A model generated the notes under the pieces. That model ran no database searches and was not told the DNA's origin. It saw nothing but the letters and a program-made list of their open reading frames with translations. This document shows, piece by piece, positions 16,686 through 25,980 of a stretch of 64,000 nt of DNA. Source of the DNA: Ochrobactrum chromiisoli (lineage in GTDB: Bacteria > Pseudomonadota > Alphaproteobacteria > Rhizobiales > Rhizobiaceae); contig NZ_JAPHAV010000005.1 in NCBI RefSeq assembly GCF_026241335.1, positions 1-64,000 on the forward strand, in the 5' to 3' direction. Position 1 is the first letter of the stretch. Every line of letters begins with the position of its first letter. The translations under genes and the position numbers were made by a program.

Positions 16686-19600
16686 ATGTCTGTTCGGTTC
16701 AATCGGCTGTTACTGGCCTTTACGACTGCGTTTTGCTTTGCGACATCATTGAGTGCCAATGCCACCGAAACCCGGCGCATTGAAACGACGCAGGATGCCG
16801 ATTATTTCGGCTTTGATATGCGAACCGAAAAGAATGTCTCGCTCGCGCAATGCAAAAGCATCTGTCTTGGCGATAATACCTGTCTGGCCTTCACCTATAA
16901 TCCAAAGGTCAAATGGTGCTTTCTGAAAGCTGATTTTAATAAGCTCAACGAGTCTGTCGGTTCCATCGCGGGCAAGGTCGTGACGGAAACGCCTGCCGCG
17001 GTCGCCGTTGAAGATATTGGTGCGCCGCCAGCAATCTCGTTCTTTGCCGCCAATCTGGTTGATGAAGCCCGGCGTCTAAAGCGTGAAATGGCAAGCCTTG
17101 AAAGTTCAGACAGCCTGCGCACATTGCGCAATGAGGCGAGCACTGCCAGCATGAATGGCGATCCGCGAACGGCGATGGAAAAATTCCGCTTAGCTGCAAG
17201 CATGGCGCCGGACGACAGCCAATTATGGGCCGGATACGCACTTTCCGTCCTTGCTATCGAACCATCGAATTATCAGGAACGTTCCAAGTTTCAGCGCGAT
17301 GCGACCTCTGCCGCATGGTTCGCCTACCAGACATCCCGCACCACCGACGACCGTGCGCAAGCACTTGCTGCCATGGCGCAGGCGCTGGAAAAGCGCGATG
17401 CGTCGCGCCCGGCTTTGCAGGCCTATGAAGCAAGCCTTGATCTCGTCAATTCCGCATCGGTTCGCGCCGCCTATGAAGATCTCAAAGCCCGCAAAGGCTT
17501 CCGCATCGTCAATAACACGGTCGATAATGATAATGCCGCGCCGCGCATCTGCGCGCAGTTCTCAGAAGATCTGGTAAAAAGCGGTGTCGATTATTCGAGC
17601 TTCGTTACGCTCGATAATGGTGCGCCAAAAGCTGTTGACACCAAGGACCGCCAGATTTGCGTCGAAGGTCTGGAACATGGCCGCAATTATAATGTGACGT
17701 TCCGTCAGGGTCTGCCATCGTCTGTTGGCGAAGTGCTTCCAGCACCGGTTACGCTTTCGATCTATGTGCAGGATCGCGCGCCATCCGTGCGCTTTACCGG
17801 CGATAGTTTTGTGCTGCCTGCGAAAGCCCGTCGCGGCATTCCGCTGGTCAGCGTCAATCTGGATGCTGCCAAAGTGAAGCTTTACCGGGTTGGTGACCGT
17901 TCGCTCGCACAGCTCCTTTCCGGCTATCAGTTCCTGCGTCAACTCGACAGCTACGACATCAGCACGGTTTCCGATCAGATGGGTGCACCTGTCTGGGAAG
18001 GCGAAATCGAGGTTGCTGGCAATGAACTGAACAAAGAGGCGACAACCAGTTTCCCGGTTGATGAAGCGTTGCCAGCGCGCAAGCCCGGCGTCTATGTGCT
18101 GACCGCCGAGCCGCTGGTGCAGAAGTCCGATGATGAATATGGCACCAAGGCCACGCAATGGTTTGTCGTTTCCGACATCGGCCTTTCGACCTATACCGGA
18201 CAGGACGGCATCAATGTATTTGCCCGGTCGCTTGAAAGCGCAGAACCGCTTAAAGGCGTGAAGCTGACGCTGCTTGCACGCAACAACGAAGTGCTGGGCG
18301 AAGCGACCACCGACAGCGATGGCCGGGCGACGTTTACACCGGGACTGACACGCGGCACGGACGGCATGGTGCCAGCGGTGCTGATGGCCAGTAGTGATGA
18401 TGAGGATTTCACATTCCTCGACATGGCGCGCGCCGGTTTCGATCTTTCCGATCGTGGTGTGACAGGCCGTGCCGTGCCGAAAGCGCTTGATCTTTATGCA
18501 TGGACAGAGCGCGGTATCTATCGTGCTGGCGAAGTTGTGCATGTGGGTGCGCTTGCGCGTGACGACACCGCAACCGCGATTGATGATCTGCCACTCACCT
18601 TTATTTTCACGCGCCCCGATGGCGTGGAAGATCGCCGTCTTGTTTCCGATAGCAAACTGGCGGGTGGTCATGCCATCGACCTGACCTTGCCGTCGAACGC
18701 CATGCGCGGCACTTGGACGGTGGCGATCTACACCGATCCCAAGCAGCCAGCGATTGCCACGCAAATGTTCCTGGTTGAAGATTTCGTGCCGGACCGGATC
18801 GAGTTCGATCTGACGTCCGACAAGCCGGAAATCGCCGTGGGTGAAACCGCCAATATCACCGTGGACGGTCGTTTCCTCTATGGTGCGCCTGCCGCCGGTC
18901 TTGCGCTTGAAGGAGAAGTCACGCTTTCGACCAAGCGTCAGTGGGACCGCTTCAAGGGCTATTATTTCGGCCTCGCTGATGAAGATCAGGGCGAAGCCAC
19001 GCGCCTTCCTCTGGATGGTCTGTCGAAAGTCGATGACAATGGCAAGGCGACTTTCCCGGTTGCAGTTGAAGAAATGCCGTCAACGACGCGTCTCGTCAAT
19101 GCAGCCGTGACCGTTCGTATGCGCGAAACGGGTGGCCGTGCGGTTGAGCGCAAGATCGATCTTGCCATTCAGCCGGAAACCGATCTCATCGGCATTCGTC
19201 CTGAGTTCTCCGGCGATGAAGTCCCACAGGGCGGAACCGCGAAGTTCAGCCTGATCGCCTCTGACAGCAAGGGTGATCGCAAGGCGCTTGATGGCGCACA
19301 ATGGTCGCTGGTCAAGATCGAGCGTAATTATCAGTGGTATCGCAGTGGCAACAGCTGGAACTACGAACCAGTGACTTTCACCAAGGCGATTGCCAACGGC
19401 AAGATTGACCTTACAACCGATAGCGAGGCTGAAATCAGTCTGCCGGTCGATTGGGGCCGTTACCGTCTGGAAATCGAAACTGCCGATGCTTCAGGTCCGG
19501 CCACAAGCTATGAGTTTGATGCAGGCTGGTTTGTCAGCTCAACCTCGACCGAAACGCCGGACGGGCTCGAAATCGCGCTCGACAAGGAACATTATGCGGC

Positions 19601-22184
19601 AGGTGACACGGCAGAACTGAAAGTGTCCCCGCGTTTTGCCGGTGAGTTGCTCATCACCATTGGTGCAGAAAAGCTGCTCAAGACCATCACGGCCAGCGTG
19701 CCGGAAGGTGGCACGACCATCGATATTCCGGTGGGTGAGGATTGGGGTGCGGGTGTCTATGTCACGGCCACGCTGTTCCGTCCGGGTGAGGCGATTGAAA
19801 GCCGTATGCCTGCGCGTGCGATTGGCCTGAAATGGCTCAAGGTCGATCCTGCCGACAAGCAGCTAGCCGTTTCGCTCACCCCGCCTGAAAAGATCGCGCC
19901 GCGCTCGACACTTTCCATCCCGGTTTCGGTTGAAAATGCGGGTGGCGAACAGGCCTATGTTATGGTCGCGGCGGTCGATGTCGGCATTCTCAATCTCACA
20001 CGCTATCAGCCGCCGAACCCTGAAAACTGGTTCTTCGGTCAGCGTCAGCTGGGCCTTGAAATGCGCGACATGTATGGTCGCCTGATCGACGGTTCGCTCG
20101 GCGTCACCGGCAAGCTGCGCACAGGTGGCGACGGTGGCAATATGGCAGCGGAAGGCAGCCCGCCCACCGAAAAGCTGGTTGCGCTGTTCTCTGGTCCTGT
20201 TGAACTCGACAGCGACGGCAAGGCGATCATCGATTTCGACATACCGCAGTTCAACGGGACCGCGCGTGTCATGGCGGTGGCATGGACCAAAAAAGCTGTC
20301 GGCCACGCGGTCGCCGATGTCATCATCCGTGATCCAGTAGTCATCACGGCTGGCCTGCCACGCTTCATGGCCCCCGGCGATCAGGCCAATATCCGCTTCG
20401 ATATTGCCAATACGGATGCACCGGACGGCGATTATCGTGTGAGCCTTGAGACCACCGATAATCTCGGTGTCGAGGTTGGCTCTTATCCTGAAAGCATCGC
20501 GCTTAAAGGTGGCAAACGGCAGTCGATCAACGTTCCACTCAATGCTGTGGCCACGGGTGCGGGTGGTGTGACGATCCGGCTTTCCAACGATGCTGGTCTC
20601 AATGTCGAACAGGCGCTTGCATTGCCGGTGCGTCCGGTTGATCTGCCGGTCACGACCCGTCATGTCGTCAATCTCACGGCCAATGGCGGAAGTGTGCGGG
20701 TAGATGGCGGTCTTCTGTCTGAAAGCCTGCTTGATGGTGCTTTCGTCAGCGTTGGCGTGACGCGCAGTGCGGCCTTTGATGTGCCCGCTTTGCTGATGGC
20801 GCTCGACCGTTATCCTTATGGCTGCACAGAGCAGACCACCAGCCGCGCACTGCCTTTGCTCTATTTAAGCGAAATGGCAGCAGGTACGGAAGCGGCAGCA
20901 GGTCTTGCTGATCAGGAAGAGCTTAAAAAGCGCGTACAGGATTCTATCTTCCGCGTGCTCAACAACCAGTCTTCGAGTGGTTCGTTCGGCCTGTGGTCGC
21001 CGGGATCGGGTGATCTCTGGATGGACGCCTATGTGACCGACTTCCTGACGCGTGCCCGCGAAAAGGGCTATGGCGTGCCGCAGCAGGCGATGCTGTCAGC
21101 GCTTTCTAACCTGCAAAATGCGCTCGGCTATACCACCGACGTCAAGGAACGCGGCAACGACATTGCCTATGCGCTTTATGTTCTGGCACGCAACAAGAAG
21201 GCTTCAGTTGGCGATCTGCGTTACTTTGCCGATACCCAGCTTGAAAACTTTGCAAGCCCGATGGCCGTTGCCCAGCTTGGTGCAGCATTAGCGCTTTATG
21301 GTGATCAGCCGCGTTCGGAACGCGTGTTCAATGCGTCGCTCCAGCTCGCAACCAGCCAGTCCAGCTATGACTATAATCGCTCCGATTATGGTTCGCCGCT
21401 GCGTGATGGTGCAGCAATGCTGGCTCTGGCTGCGGAAACCAAGCCTGCGCCGAAAGTGCTTCCCGCTCTCATTACGCTGGTCGAGTTCCAGCGCGAAAAG
21501 GCGCGTCACTTAAGCACGCAGGATCAGGCATGGATGCTGCTCGCAGCCCGCGGGCTTCAGGATGACAATGGCGCAATCAGCCTCGACATCAATGGCACAG
21601 CGCATCAGGGCGCGTTCTCCGAGCGTCTCAATGGTGCAAGCCTTGAAGCGCAGCCGCTGGTCGTCACCAACAAAGGTCAGGGTTCAGTTGATGCTGTTGT
21701 GACAGCCGTTGCGCCGCCTGCACAATCGCTGCCTGCGGGTGGCGAAGGTTTCAACATCGAGCGCACCTATTATACGCTTGATGGTGAACCGGCCAATGTC
21801 ACCGGGGTCAATCAGAATGAGCGCTATGTGGTTGTTCTGAAAATCGACGATTTGCAGGAATGGCAGTCGCGTCTGCTTGTGACCGATCTGCTGCCCGCTG
21901 GTTTCGAGATCGACAATCCGGGGCTTGTTTCCAGTGCTGACCTTGGCAATTTTCCATGGCTCGACAGCACACAGGCAGCGCATCTTGAGTTCCGCAATGA
22001 TCGTTTTGTGGCCGCTTTCGACCGTTCGGCAGGCGAGAAGAAGCCGATTACGCTGGCTTATGTGGTGCGTGCTGTGACGCCGGGTCTTTATACCCATCCG
22101 GCAGCAACGGTTGAGGACATGTATCGTCCGCAATTTGCAGCGCGCACGGCGACAAGCATGATGGAGGTGACTTCTGGTCAATGA
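16686..22184 (+). CDS. Bacterial alpha-2-macroglobulin family protein with PAN domain
   Basis: A very large (1832-residue) protein that traps proteases in the periplasm, protecting the cell envelope. It has a signal peptide (core LLLAFTTAFCFATSLSANA), then a PAN/apple-like domain with SLAQCKSICLGDNTCLAFTY and WCFLK at about 45-90. Many macroglobulin beta-sandwich domains follow. The thioester box GCTEQ is intact, with its cysteine at about residue 1380, so the covalent bait-and-trap mechanism is probably active. I chose the ATG at 16686, right before the signal peptide; an ATG at 16656 is also in frame. pbpC overlaps its stop, the usual partnership in Gram-negative bacteria. Confidence 0.92.
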   Translation: MSVRFNRLLLAFTTAFCFATSLSANATETRRIETTQDADYFGFDMRTEKNVSLAQCKSICLGDNTCLAFTYNPKVKWCFLKADFNKLNESVGSIAGKVVTETPAAVAVEDIGAPPAISFFAANLVDEARRLKREMASLESSDSLRTLRNEASTASMNGDPRTAMEKFRLAASMAPDDSQLWAGYALSVLAIEPSNYQERSKFQRDATSAAWFAYQTSRTTDDRAQALAAMAQALEKRDASRPALQAYEASLDLVNSASVRAAYEDLKARKGFRIVNNTVDNDNAAPRICAQFSEDLVKSGVDYSSFVTLDNGAPKAVDTKDRQICVEGLEHGRNYNVTFRQGLPSSVGEVLPAPVTLSIYVQDRAPSVRFTGDSFVLPAKARRGIPLVSVNLDAAKVKLYRVGDRSLAQLLSGYQFLRQLDSYDISTVSDQMGAPVWEGEIEVAGNELNKEATTSFPVDEALPARKPGVYVLTAEPLVQKSDDEYGTKATQWFVVSDIGLSTYTGQDGINVFARSLESAEPLKGVKLTLLARNNEVLGEATTDSDGRATFTPGLTRGTDGMVPAVLMASSDDEDFTFLDMARAGFDLSDRGVTGRAVPKALDLYAWTERGIYRAGEVVHVGALARDDTATAIDDLPLTFIFTRPDGVEDRRLVSDSKLAGGHAIDLTLPSNAMRGTWTVAIYTDPKQPAIATQMFLVEDFVPDRIEFDLTSDKPEIAVGETANITVDGRFLYGAPAAGLALEGEVTLSTKRQWDRFKGYYFGLADEDQGEATRLPLDGLSKVDDNGKATFPVAVEEMPSTTRLVNAAVTVRMRETGGRAVERKIDLAIQPETDLIGIRPEFSGDEVPQGGTAKFSLIASDSKGDRKALDGAQWSLVKIERNYQWYRSGNSWNYEPVTFTKAIANGKIDLTTDSEAEISLPVDWGRYRLEIETADASGPATSYEFDAGWFVSSTSTETPDGLEIALDKEHYAAGDTAELKVSPRFAGELLITIGAEKLLKTITASVPEGGTTIDIPVGEDWGAGVYVTATLFRPGEAIESRMPARAIGLKWLKVDPADKQLAVSLTPPEKIAPRSTLSIPVSVENAGGEQAYVMVAAVDVGILNLTRYQPPNPENWFFGQRQLGLEMRDMYGRLIDGSLGVTGKLRTGGDGGNMAAEGSPPTEKLVALFSGPVELDSDGKAIIDFDIPQFNGTARVMAVAWTKKAVGHAVADVIIRDPVVITAGLPRFMAPGDQANIRFDIANTDAPDGDYRVSLETTDNLGVEVGSYPESIALKGGKRQSINVPLNAVATGAGGVTIRLSNDAGLNVEQALALPVRPVDLPVTTRHVVNLTANGGSVRVDGGLLSESLLDGAFVSVGVTRSAAFDVPALLMALDRYPYGCTEQTTSRALPLLYLSEMAAGTEAAAGLADQEELKKRVQDSIFRVLNNQSSSGSFGLWSPGSGDLWMDAYVTDFLTRAREKGYGVPQQAMLSALSNLQNALGYTTDVKERGNDIAYALYVLARNKKASVGDLRYFADTQLENFASPMAVAQLGAALALYGDQPRSERVFNASLQLATSQSSYDYNRSDYGSPLRDGAAMLALAAETKPAPKVLPALITLVEFQREKARHLSTQDQAWMLLAARGLQDDNGAISLDINGTAHQGAFSERLNGASLEAQPLVVTNKGQGSVDAVVTAVAPPAQSLPAGGEGFNIERTYYTLDGEPANVTGVNQNERYVVVLKIDDLQEWQSRLLVTDLLPAGFEIDNPGLVSSADLGNFPWLDSTQAAHLEFRNDRFVAAFDRSAGEKKPITLAYVVRAVTPGLYTHPAATVEDMYRPQFAARTATSMMEVTSGQ

Positions 22185-24268
22185 AATCAGGCTGGAAAAT
22201 AGCGATTGGCGGTGCCGCATTTCTTGGCATCGCCGCTGTCGGACTCGTTATCGGGCTTGACTGGCTCGACCGCGCTTATCCGCCGCCTTTGCCGGAACGG
22301 CTGACCATTTCCACTGAAGTCATGGATCGCGACGGCGCTTTGCTGCGTGCCTATGCAACGCCGGACGGCTATTGGCGGCTGAATACACGGATTGAGGATG
22401 TCGATCCGAAATTCGTGAAAATGCTGATCGCCTATGAGGACAAGCGTTTTTACGAGCATGGCGGCATTGATTTCACAGCGCTATTGCGTGCCGCCTATCA
22501 GCTTGCAGGGAGTGGCCGTATTGTTTCCGGCGGTTCCACACTTTCCATGCAGCTTGCACGCCTTATCGAGCCGCGCGAAAGCCGGAGTTTTGGCTCAAAA
22601 TTCCGGCAGCTTGCGCGTGCAGTCCAGATTGAGCGGCGGCTGAGCAAGTCTGAAATTCTCGAACGTTATCTGACACTCGCACCCTATGGCGGAAATCTGG
22701 AAGGCGTGCGCTCGGCTTCACTCGCCTATTTCGGCAAGGAGCCGCTGCGCCTTACCACATCGGAAGCAGCGCTCCTTGTGGCTTTGCCGCAATTGCCGGA
22801 ACGCCGCCGCCCGGATCGCGAGCTCAAAAATGCTGTTGCTGCGCGCGATCGTGTGTTGGATCGCATGGTTGCGTCTGAAGTATTCACCAATGAGGAAGCC
22901 GAGCGCGCATCGCGTGAGCGCATATCCGCGACGCGTCATCCCTTGCCTTCATTGGCCGCTCATTTTGCCGATCTCGCATTGAAGCGGGCACCGACTGAGG
23001 CCCGGCATCAGCTGACGCTTAAAAAGTCGGTGCAGGTTGGGCTTGAAGTTGTGGCGCGCGAAGCTGCCGCAAAGCTTGGGCCAAAAGTATCGGTCGCCAT
23101 GGTGCTGGCCGACAGTCGCAACGGCAATATCTTAGGCGAAGTCGGATCCGCCGATTATTTCGATGGCAAGCGGCAGGGCTGGATCGATATGACCCGCGCT
23201 GTGCGCTCGCCCGGTTCAACGCTCAAGCCTTTCATCTATGGGCTGGCTTTCGAGCAGGGACTGATTGCGCAGGAAACCATCATCGAGGACCGCCCTCAGG
23301 ATTTTGCAGGCTATCGTCCGCGCAATTTCGATATGAGCTATCAGGGCGATGTCAGCATCCGTCAGGCGCTGCAAATGTCGCTGAATGTGCCGACCATCAG
23401 CCTGCTTGATGCCGTCGGCCCTGCACGGCTCACCACGCGTATTCGACAGGCGGCGGTTAATCTGCAATTGCCGAAAGGTGAAGCGCCGGGACTAGCTATC
23501 GGCCTTGGTGGCGCGGGCATCAGTCTGCGCGATCTGGTGCAGCTTTATACTGGCCTTGCCAATGGCGGGCGAGGGGCAGCCCTTCATGACGGCACCGAAG
23601 GTTCAGAACCGGTGCAGCCATCGGCTCCTCTTCTCACCGAACAGGCGACATGGCAGATTGGCGATATCCTGGCTGGCGTGGTGCCGCCGCAAGGCGCGAA
23701 ACGCCTCGGCCTCGCTTACAAGACCGGCACGTCCTATGGCTATCGCGATGCATGGTCGGTCGGTTATGACGGGCGTTATGTGCTGGGTGTCTGGGTCGGG
23801 CGTGCCGATGGCGGCTCGGTGCCGGGCCTTGCCGGTTATGTTTCGGCAGCGCCCATCCTGTTTGAAGCCTTTGTGCGCTCAGGCGTGACATCCGTGCCTC
23901 TGCCGCGTGCGCCTGCTGGCGCGTTTCGGACAGCACGAGCCGATCTCCCGGTGACGCAGATACGTTTTTCGTCTGCAAGCGATGCTCTGCCGGTTGTCAA
24001 ACCCACGATTGAGCCAGCACCGCGTATCGTATTTCCACCAGATGGTGCGCATGTCGAACTCAAAGCCCTGACCGATAATGCCTCGCCGCTGGTGCTGAAA
24101 TTACAGGGCGGACGCGCACCGTTTCGCTGGCTTGCCAATGGCAAACCCATTGCCGAACCCAATCGCCGCCGCACGGCCACCTGGCTGCCGGATGGCACCG
24201 GCTATTCTACGCTGACTGTTGTTGATGCAGGCGGACGCGCTGTAAGCGTGAAAGTTTTTATTGAGTGA
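22181..24268 (+). CDS. pbpC: Penicillin-binding protein 1C
   Basis: A bifunctional peptidoglycan synthase of 695 residues. After an N-terminal membrane anchor (about 7-28) comes the glycosyltransferase domain with EDKRFYEHGGID (catalytic Glu at about 86) and GGSTLSMQLARL. The transpeptidase domain has the serine motif STLK at 346-349, SLN at 400-402 and KTGT at 514-517. A C-terminal BiPBP-type domain (about 605-695) ends the protein. All active-site motifs are intact. The ATG overlaps the macroglobulin stop (ATGA), so the two are translationally coupled; PBP1C is thought to repair wall damage where the macroglobulin traps intruding proteases. Confidence 0.95.
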   Translation: MKSGWKIAIGGAAFLGIAAVGLVIGLDWLDRAYPPPLPERLTISTEVMDRDGALLRAYATPDGYWRLNTRIEDVDPKFVKMLIAYEDKRFYEHGGIDFTALLRAAYQLAGSGRIVSGGSTLSMQLARLIEPRESRSFGSKFRQLARAVQIERRLSKSEILERYLTLAPYGGNLEGVRSASLAYFGKEPLRLTTSEAALLVALPQLPERRRPDRELKNAVAARDRVLDRMVASEVFTNEEAERASRERISATRHPLPSLAAHFADLALKRAPTEARHQLTLKKSVQVGLEVVAREAAAKLGPKVSVAMVLADSRNGNILGEVGSADYFDGKRQGWIDMTRAVRSPGSTLKPFIYGLAFEQGLIAQETIIEDRPQDFAGYRPRNFDMSYQGDVSIRQALQMSLNVPTISLLDAVGPARLTTRIRQAAVNLQLPKGEAPGLAIGLGGAGISLRDLVQLYTGLANGGRGAALHDGTEGSEPVQPSAPLLTEQATWQIGDILAGVVPPQGAKRLGLAYKTGTSYGYRDAWSVGYDGRYVLGVWVGRADGGSVPGLAGYVSAAPILFEAFVRSGVTSVPLPRAPAGAFRTARADLPVTQIRFSSASDALPVVKPTIEPAPRIVFPPDGAHVELKALTDNASPLVLKLQGGRAPFRWLANGKPIAEPNRRRTATWLPDGTGYSTLTVVDAGGRAVSVKVFIE

Positions 24269-24339
24269 ACAAGAGAAATCAGTTCAGACGCTTATCTTTG
24301 AGGCTGTCCGGGATAAGCCGAATCGTTTTGTGATTCATG

Positions 24340-24369
24340 ATCATTGCTGGCAAGGAGGCCAGCAATGAT
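24340..24369 (+). promoter_or_regulatory. Hairpin presenting a Shine-Dalgarno site in its loop and ATG in its arm
   Basis: ATCATTGCTGGC (24340-24351) is the perfect complement of GCCAGCAATGAT (24358-24369); the six-base loop is AAGGAG. The loop is thus a full Shine-Dalgarno sequence, and the ATG of the following small frame (24365-24367) is paired inside the stem. In RNA this would strongly limit initiation unless the stem is opened. Confidence 0.6.
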
Positions 24370-24520
24370 AGCCCCACTTCTTTCTTTCGATTTACGGACC
24401 CGCGTTGCGGCGGCCTTGGTGGGAGACACGAGCGTTCACGCAGCTGCAGACCTGTTCGCCGCGGTAATCTTCATCGTCGCCGCATATATCCTATATCGTA
24501 ACTGGACTGGTATCGGCTAA
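24365..24520 (+). CDS. Possible small membrane peptide (51 residues)
   Basis: A small frame beginning MIAPLLSFDLRTR with an excellent AAGGAG ribosome site six to seven bases before its ATG. The peptide is basic near the N-terminus and has a hydrophobic segment (LFAAVIFIVAAYILY, about 30-44) followed by RNWTGIG, which reads as a single-pass membrane anchor. I do not recognise the family. The start codon and ribosome site lie in a perfect 12-base-pair hairpin, so translation is probably conditional. It follows pbpC by 96 bases on the same strand. It may equally be a chance frame; the ribosome site and hydrophobic profile argue for a gene. Confidence 0.45.
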   Translation: MIAPLLSFDLRTRVAAALVGDTSVHAAADLFAAVIFIVAAYILYRNWTGIG

Positions 24521-24545
24521 CTCTGGAACTGGCAGTTTTTCATGG

Positions 24546-24590
24546 TGGGGCAGGCGACGCCGGAATGAACACCTATTCGCGGCTGCCCCA
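24546..24590. repeat. Long imperfect hairpin
   Basis: TGGGGCAG (24546-24553) and CTGCCCCA (24583-24590) form the outer stem, and CCGGAAT pairs with ATTCGCGG inside. The element stands alone between the small frame and the Nramp remnant. It could be a terminator-like structure, a small RNA domain or a trace of a mobile element. No long T-run is seen. Confidence 0.35.
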
Positions 24591-24684
24591 CGGCTGTGGC
24601 AATTTGTGCCTGTTCAATGAAAACCGGCCGTCTTCAAGACAGAAATGGAAAGCCGGATCATAGCAGCAGAAATCCGATTTTCGC

Positions 24685-25020
24685 CTATGACCTAACCACA
24701 ACCGCCAGCCATCCCAGACTAACCATCCATAAGGGCGCTGTCAGTCGTCCCATAATGCGTCGGTTGGTAGCCATTGCCAGCAGAATTATCATCAGTGGCG
24801 TAGCCAGTACTCCATTGATAGTAGAGGGTCTCGGGGGCATCGGCAAACAGTCGGACAGCGGCCCCCATCGCTGCAAGGACCACCCCAATGTTGATGAAAT
24901 TTGCGACGAACAATAACATAACCGCGTCACGCAATAGCCAGGGGGAATGATGTCGGCGCAAGTTTTGTGCAACGCCAATACCTGCACTCACACCTTGCAT
25001 TGCAGCCATTAAAGCGTTTT
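24685..25020 (-). pseudogene. Decayed Nramp-type metal transporter remnant
   Basis: Two minus-strand frames together resemble parts of an Nramp-like Mn/Fe transporter. One (from about 25009) reads VAQNLRRHHSPWLLRDAVMLLFVANFINIG, similar to an early region of these proteins. The other (ending at 24685) reads STINGVLATPLMIILLAMAT and then NRRIMGR, typical of the last part. They meet near 24825 out of frame, so the middle of the gene (some 200 codons) has been lost and the join is frameshifted. The 5' end stops at the edge of the IS630-like gene at about 25025. The Nramp call is from memory of the family. Confidence 0.55.
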
Positions 25021-25024
25021 CCTT

Positions 25025-25783
25025 TCATGATGGATCGTATCCGCAGGAAGCAAAGTAGTTTTGAGCTTCTTGTTGATCAATGAGTTCGACGATTTTTCCA
25101 ATCCTGTCCCATAGGCCGCTGACGGTTCGCTCAGTGACCTTTCGCAAAGGGACTTTTAACCTGAAGAAAACGTTTTCTATAGGGTTGAAGTCCGGGCTAT
25201 ATGCCGGCAGAAACATCAGCCTCGCGCCCGCCGCTTCGATTATCTCACGTGCCGCGGGCCGTTTGTGACTGGAAAGATTATCGAGGATGACGATATCGCT
25301 TGGCTTCAATGTCGGAGCGAAAACCTGACCCACATAAGCCTCGAACCATTCACCATTGATAAGTCCATCAATGACGAGAGGCGCGACCATTCCTGTGTTT
25401 CGTAGTCCGGCAACAAGCATCGTTGTTTTACGATGGCCGTGCGGGAAGTCCTTTTGCAGCCGCTCGCCCTTGAGACAGCGTCTGTGCGTAGGTGCCATAT
25501 TGGTTGTAGTCCATGTTTCGTCGATAAAGACCAGTCGTGCAGGATCGAGATCACGTTGCTTGTCGAACCAAGACTGACGCATTTCCAAAAGATTCGGACG
25601 GCTTTGCTCTACCGCGTGACCAATCTTTTTTTTGCGCGTCTGGTCGTGCCGGATGAGGAAACGGTGTAACGCTGACTTGCTGATAACAATACCTTGTGCA
25701 GCCAGAGCGTCACGCAACTCGAACAAGGTGGCGTCCCGATGCTCGCTGAGCCACATCATAATCAGATCAGCATGGGCTTCCAT
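25025..25783 (-). mobile_element. IS630-family transposase, 5'-truncated
   Basis: The 252-residue frame is the DDE domain of an IS630/Tc1-type transposase: VFIDETWTTTN (first Asp), DIVILDNLSSHK (second Asp) and LPAYSPDFNPIENVFFRLK (the Glu). The helix-turn-helix half that normally precedes it (about 100 residues, often a separate overlapping frame) is absent: a stop codon lies directly upstream of the first Met, and the preceding sequence has no such frame. The element is therefore probably inactive. It abuts the Nramp remnant on one side and the siderophore operon leader on the other. Terminal repeats were not identified. Confidence 0.8.
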
Positions 25784-25980
25784 CTAGCGAGAATGGCGGT
25801 CACCACCAAGTGGACTGGGATAAATATTCCCCTTTTCAATTTGCAAGTTTCGCCAACGGCTGACTTATTTAAAATATGACTTTATCTATCTTGTTTTTAT
25901 GCAGGCATAGGGATTATAGGGAGAATTATATAACAGGCCTTTCTAATCGCCTCCATCGATCAACCCAGAGGTTTCTCTCC

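Noticed and set aside
17562-18764. 400-codon minus-strand frame inside the macroglobulin gene
   Set aside because: Its length is notable, but it is opposite a well-recognised gene and its composition (many His, Arg, Cys) is typical of a reverse-frame artefact.
24596-24916. 106-codon plus-strand frame opposite to the Nramp remnant
   Set aside because: No ribosome site and no protein-like pattern; the minus strand reads as a transporter remnant instead.
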